From: Candidatus Caldilinea saccharophila
GTDB lineage: Bacteria > Chloroflexota > Anaerolineae > Caldilineales > Caldilineaceae
DNA length: 15,000 nt
Direction of reading: 5' to 3'
Assembly: GCA_016710365.1 (NCBI GenBank)
Contig: JADJVW010000003.1
Span: forward strand, 1-15,000
In this document: positions 14,110 to 15,000 of the stretch, one piece after another
Numbering within the stretch: the stretch's first letter is position 1
Layout of the letters: each line of letters opens with the position of its first letter
Notes under the pieces: generated by a model
The model's database searches: none
The model's input: the letters and a program-made list of their open reading frames with translations, nothing else
What the model was told of the DNA's origin: nothing
Program-made: the position numbers and the translations under genes

Positions 14110-15000
14110 GAATTTCTCCCACTGAGGCTGGATCGCCTGCGGATCCAGACCGTATGCGCGCCGGCACTCCATACGCAGTTGCGTTGTCCGGTACATCATG
14201 CGTTACGACCGAGCCTGCCCCGGTGTGCGCACCTTCACCGATGGCGACCGGCGCCACCAGCATCGTGTCGCTGCCGATAAAGGCATTGTTGCCAATCACG
14301 GTTTCCGATTTGTGAACGCCGTCATAATTGCAGGTAATCGCGCCGGCGCCGATATTGACGTTGGCGCCTACCTGGGCATTGCCGATGTAGCTGAAATGCC
14401 CCATCTTGGCGCCGGGGCCAAGATAGCTGTCCTTGACTTCGCCAAAGTTGCCCATGTGCACGCCTTCACCGAGATGTGCGCCCTTGCGGAGATGGCCAAA
14501 CGGGCCGATCTCGGCACCTGCGTCCATGCGCGCCTGTTCAAGCACGGCGTAGACGGCTCGGCAACGATCGGCAAGCACGGCGTCGATGAGCTGACTGTAA
14601 GGGCCGATCGTGCAGTGTTTGCCGATGACAGTGGCGCCGCGCAAGACACACCCCGGCCAGATCGTTGTATCTGCATCGATCTCCACAGTGTCTTCGATAT
14701 AGCCCGTCTGCGGGTCGACAATTGTCACACCGGCCACCATGTGGCGCTCCGCCACGCGCCGGCGCAGGATCGTCTCCGCTTCTGCCAAATGAACGCGATT
14801 GTTGATGCCATAGACATCGTCGATTGGAGCAGACGCTGTCACCACACGACGGCCTTGCGCCACTGCCATCGCGACGAGGTCAGTCAGATAATATTCACCC
14901 TTTGCACTTTTCGGGACAGCGGGAAGGTGCTGGCGCAGCCAGGCGGCATTAAAACAATAGATGCCAGGATTCAACTCGCGTATCAAAAGTTGCTCGGGCG
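14099..15000 (-). CDS. glmU: bifunctional GlmU, C-terminal part (cut by window edge)
   Basis: GlmU makes UDP-N-acetylglucosamine, acetylating glucosamine-1-phosphate and then uridylylating it, for peptidoglycan and surface glycans. Visible here are the end of the uridylyltransferase domain (PEQLLIRELNPGIYCFNAAW, KGEYYLTDLVAMAV, YGINNRVHLAEAE) and the left-handed beta-helix of hexapeptide repeats (TIGPYSQLIDAVL, IGPFGHLRKGAHLGEGVHMG). The acetyltransferase site is represented by GHFSYIGNAQVG, with the catalytic-type His, and by GAGAITCNYDGV. The end AIGEGAHTGAGSVVTHDVP then YGVPARIR is close to normal family length. The start lies beyond 15000. It is probably the head or an early gene of the operon continuing into the CorC-like gene. 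Confidence 0.95.
   Translation of the reverse strand, partial: PEQLLIRELNPGIYCFNAAWLRQHLPAVPKSAKGEYYLTDLVAMAVAQGRRVVTASAPIDDVYGINNRVHLAEAETILRRRVAERHMVAGVTIVDPQTGYIEDTVEIDADTTIWPGCVLRGATVIGKHCTIGPYSQLIDAVLADRCRAVYAVLEQARMDAGAEIGPFGHLRKGAHLGEGVHMGNFGEVKDSYLGPGAKMGHFSYIGNAQVGANVNIGAGAITCNYDGVHKSETVIGNNAFIGSDTMLVAPVAIGEGAHTGAGSVVTHDVPDNATAYGVPARIRSGSAGDPASVGEIRGI

Noticed and set aside
14110..14199. Upstream ATG start for the CorC-like gene at 14199
   Set aside because: It would place 30 non-family residues inside the glmU coding sequence; the GTG at 14109 has a ribosome site and begins at the first membrane segment.

Overview
The window is high-GC, gene-dense bacterial chromosome. I infer Chloroflexota, probably a Caldilinea/Anaerolineae-type lineage. 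The reasons are the GAF-PAS-histidine kinase style, the chimeric DeoR-HTH/LacI-sensor regulator, the long glutamine-dependent NAD synthetase, and the glycosyltransferase-C membrane protein with a C-terminal beta-rich domain. This rests on family resemblance, not on a marker gene. No rRNA, tRNA, phage, insertion sequence or CRISPR array was seen.

Left block (1-3074, minus strand, read from high to low coordinates): a PMT/GT39-like membrane glycosyltransferase, a class I SAM methyltransferase, and the start of a polyprenol-phosphate-mannose-synthase-like GT2 that runs off the left edge. The genes overlap and look like one transcript for cell-surface glycosylation. The promoter is a candidate extended -10 that would give a leaderless message. 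This block carries many single-base frame breaks.

Second block (3146-6070, minus strand): a sulfatase with a downstream DeoR/LacI-type regulator. A promoter about 220 bases upstream of the sulfatase is flanked by an inverted octamer pair, and the leader contains strong hairpins. The regulator has a 72-base in-frame insertion built on a perfect 37-base direct repeat. A seven-helix membrane protein of unknown function (6271-7026, plus strand) diverges from the sulfatase across a 493-base hairpin-rich intergenic region.

Third block (7088-10338): NAD synthetase on the minus strand diverges from a plus-strand pair in which the first gene encodes a membrane-anchored or exported RNase of the barnase/RNase Sa family and the second its barstar-type inhibitor, joined by an ATGA overlap. 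Candidate -10 boxes face away from each other around a short inverted repeat.

Right block (10288-15000, minus strand): glmU (cut by the right edge), a CorC/HlyC-type CNNM-CBS membrane protein, cytidine deaminase, a soluble GAF-PAS histidine kinase, and a dual-specificity-type protein phosphatase. Adjacent genes overlap or lie within about 35 bases, so this is probably one operon. The phosphatase overlaps the barstar gene tail to tail.

Quality note: eight single-base-type frame breaks and one in-frame stop interrupt otherwise well-conserved genes of unrelated function. The simplest reading is consensus error in the assembly, although real decay of the glycosylation block cannot be excluded.
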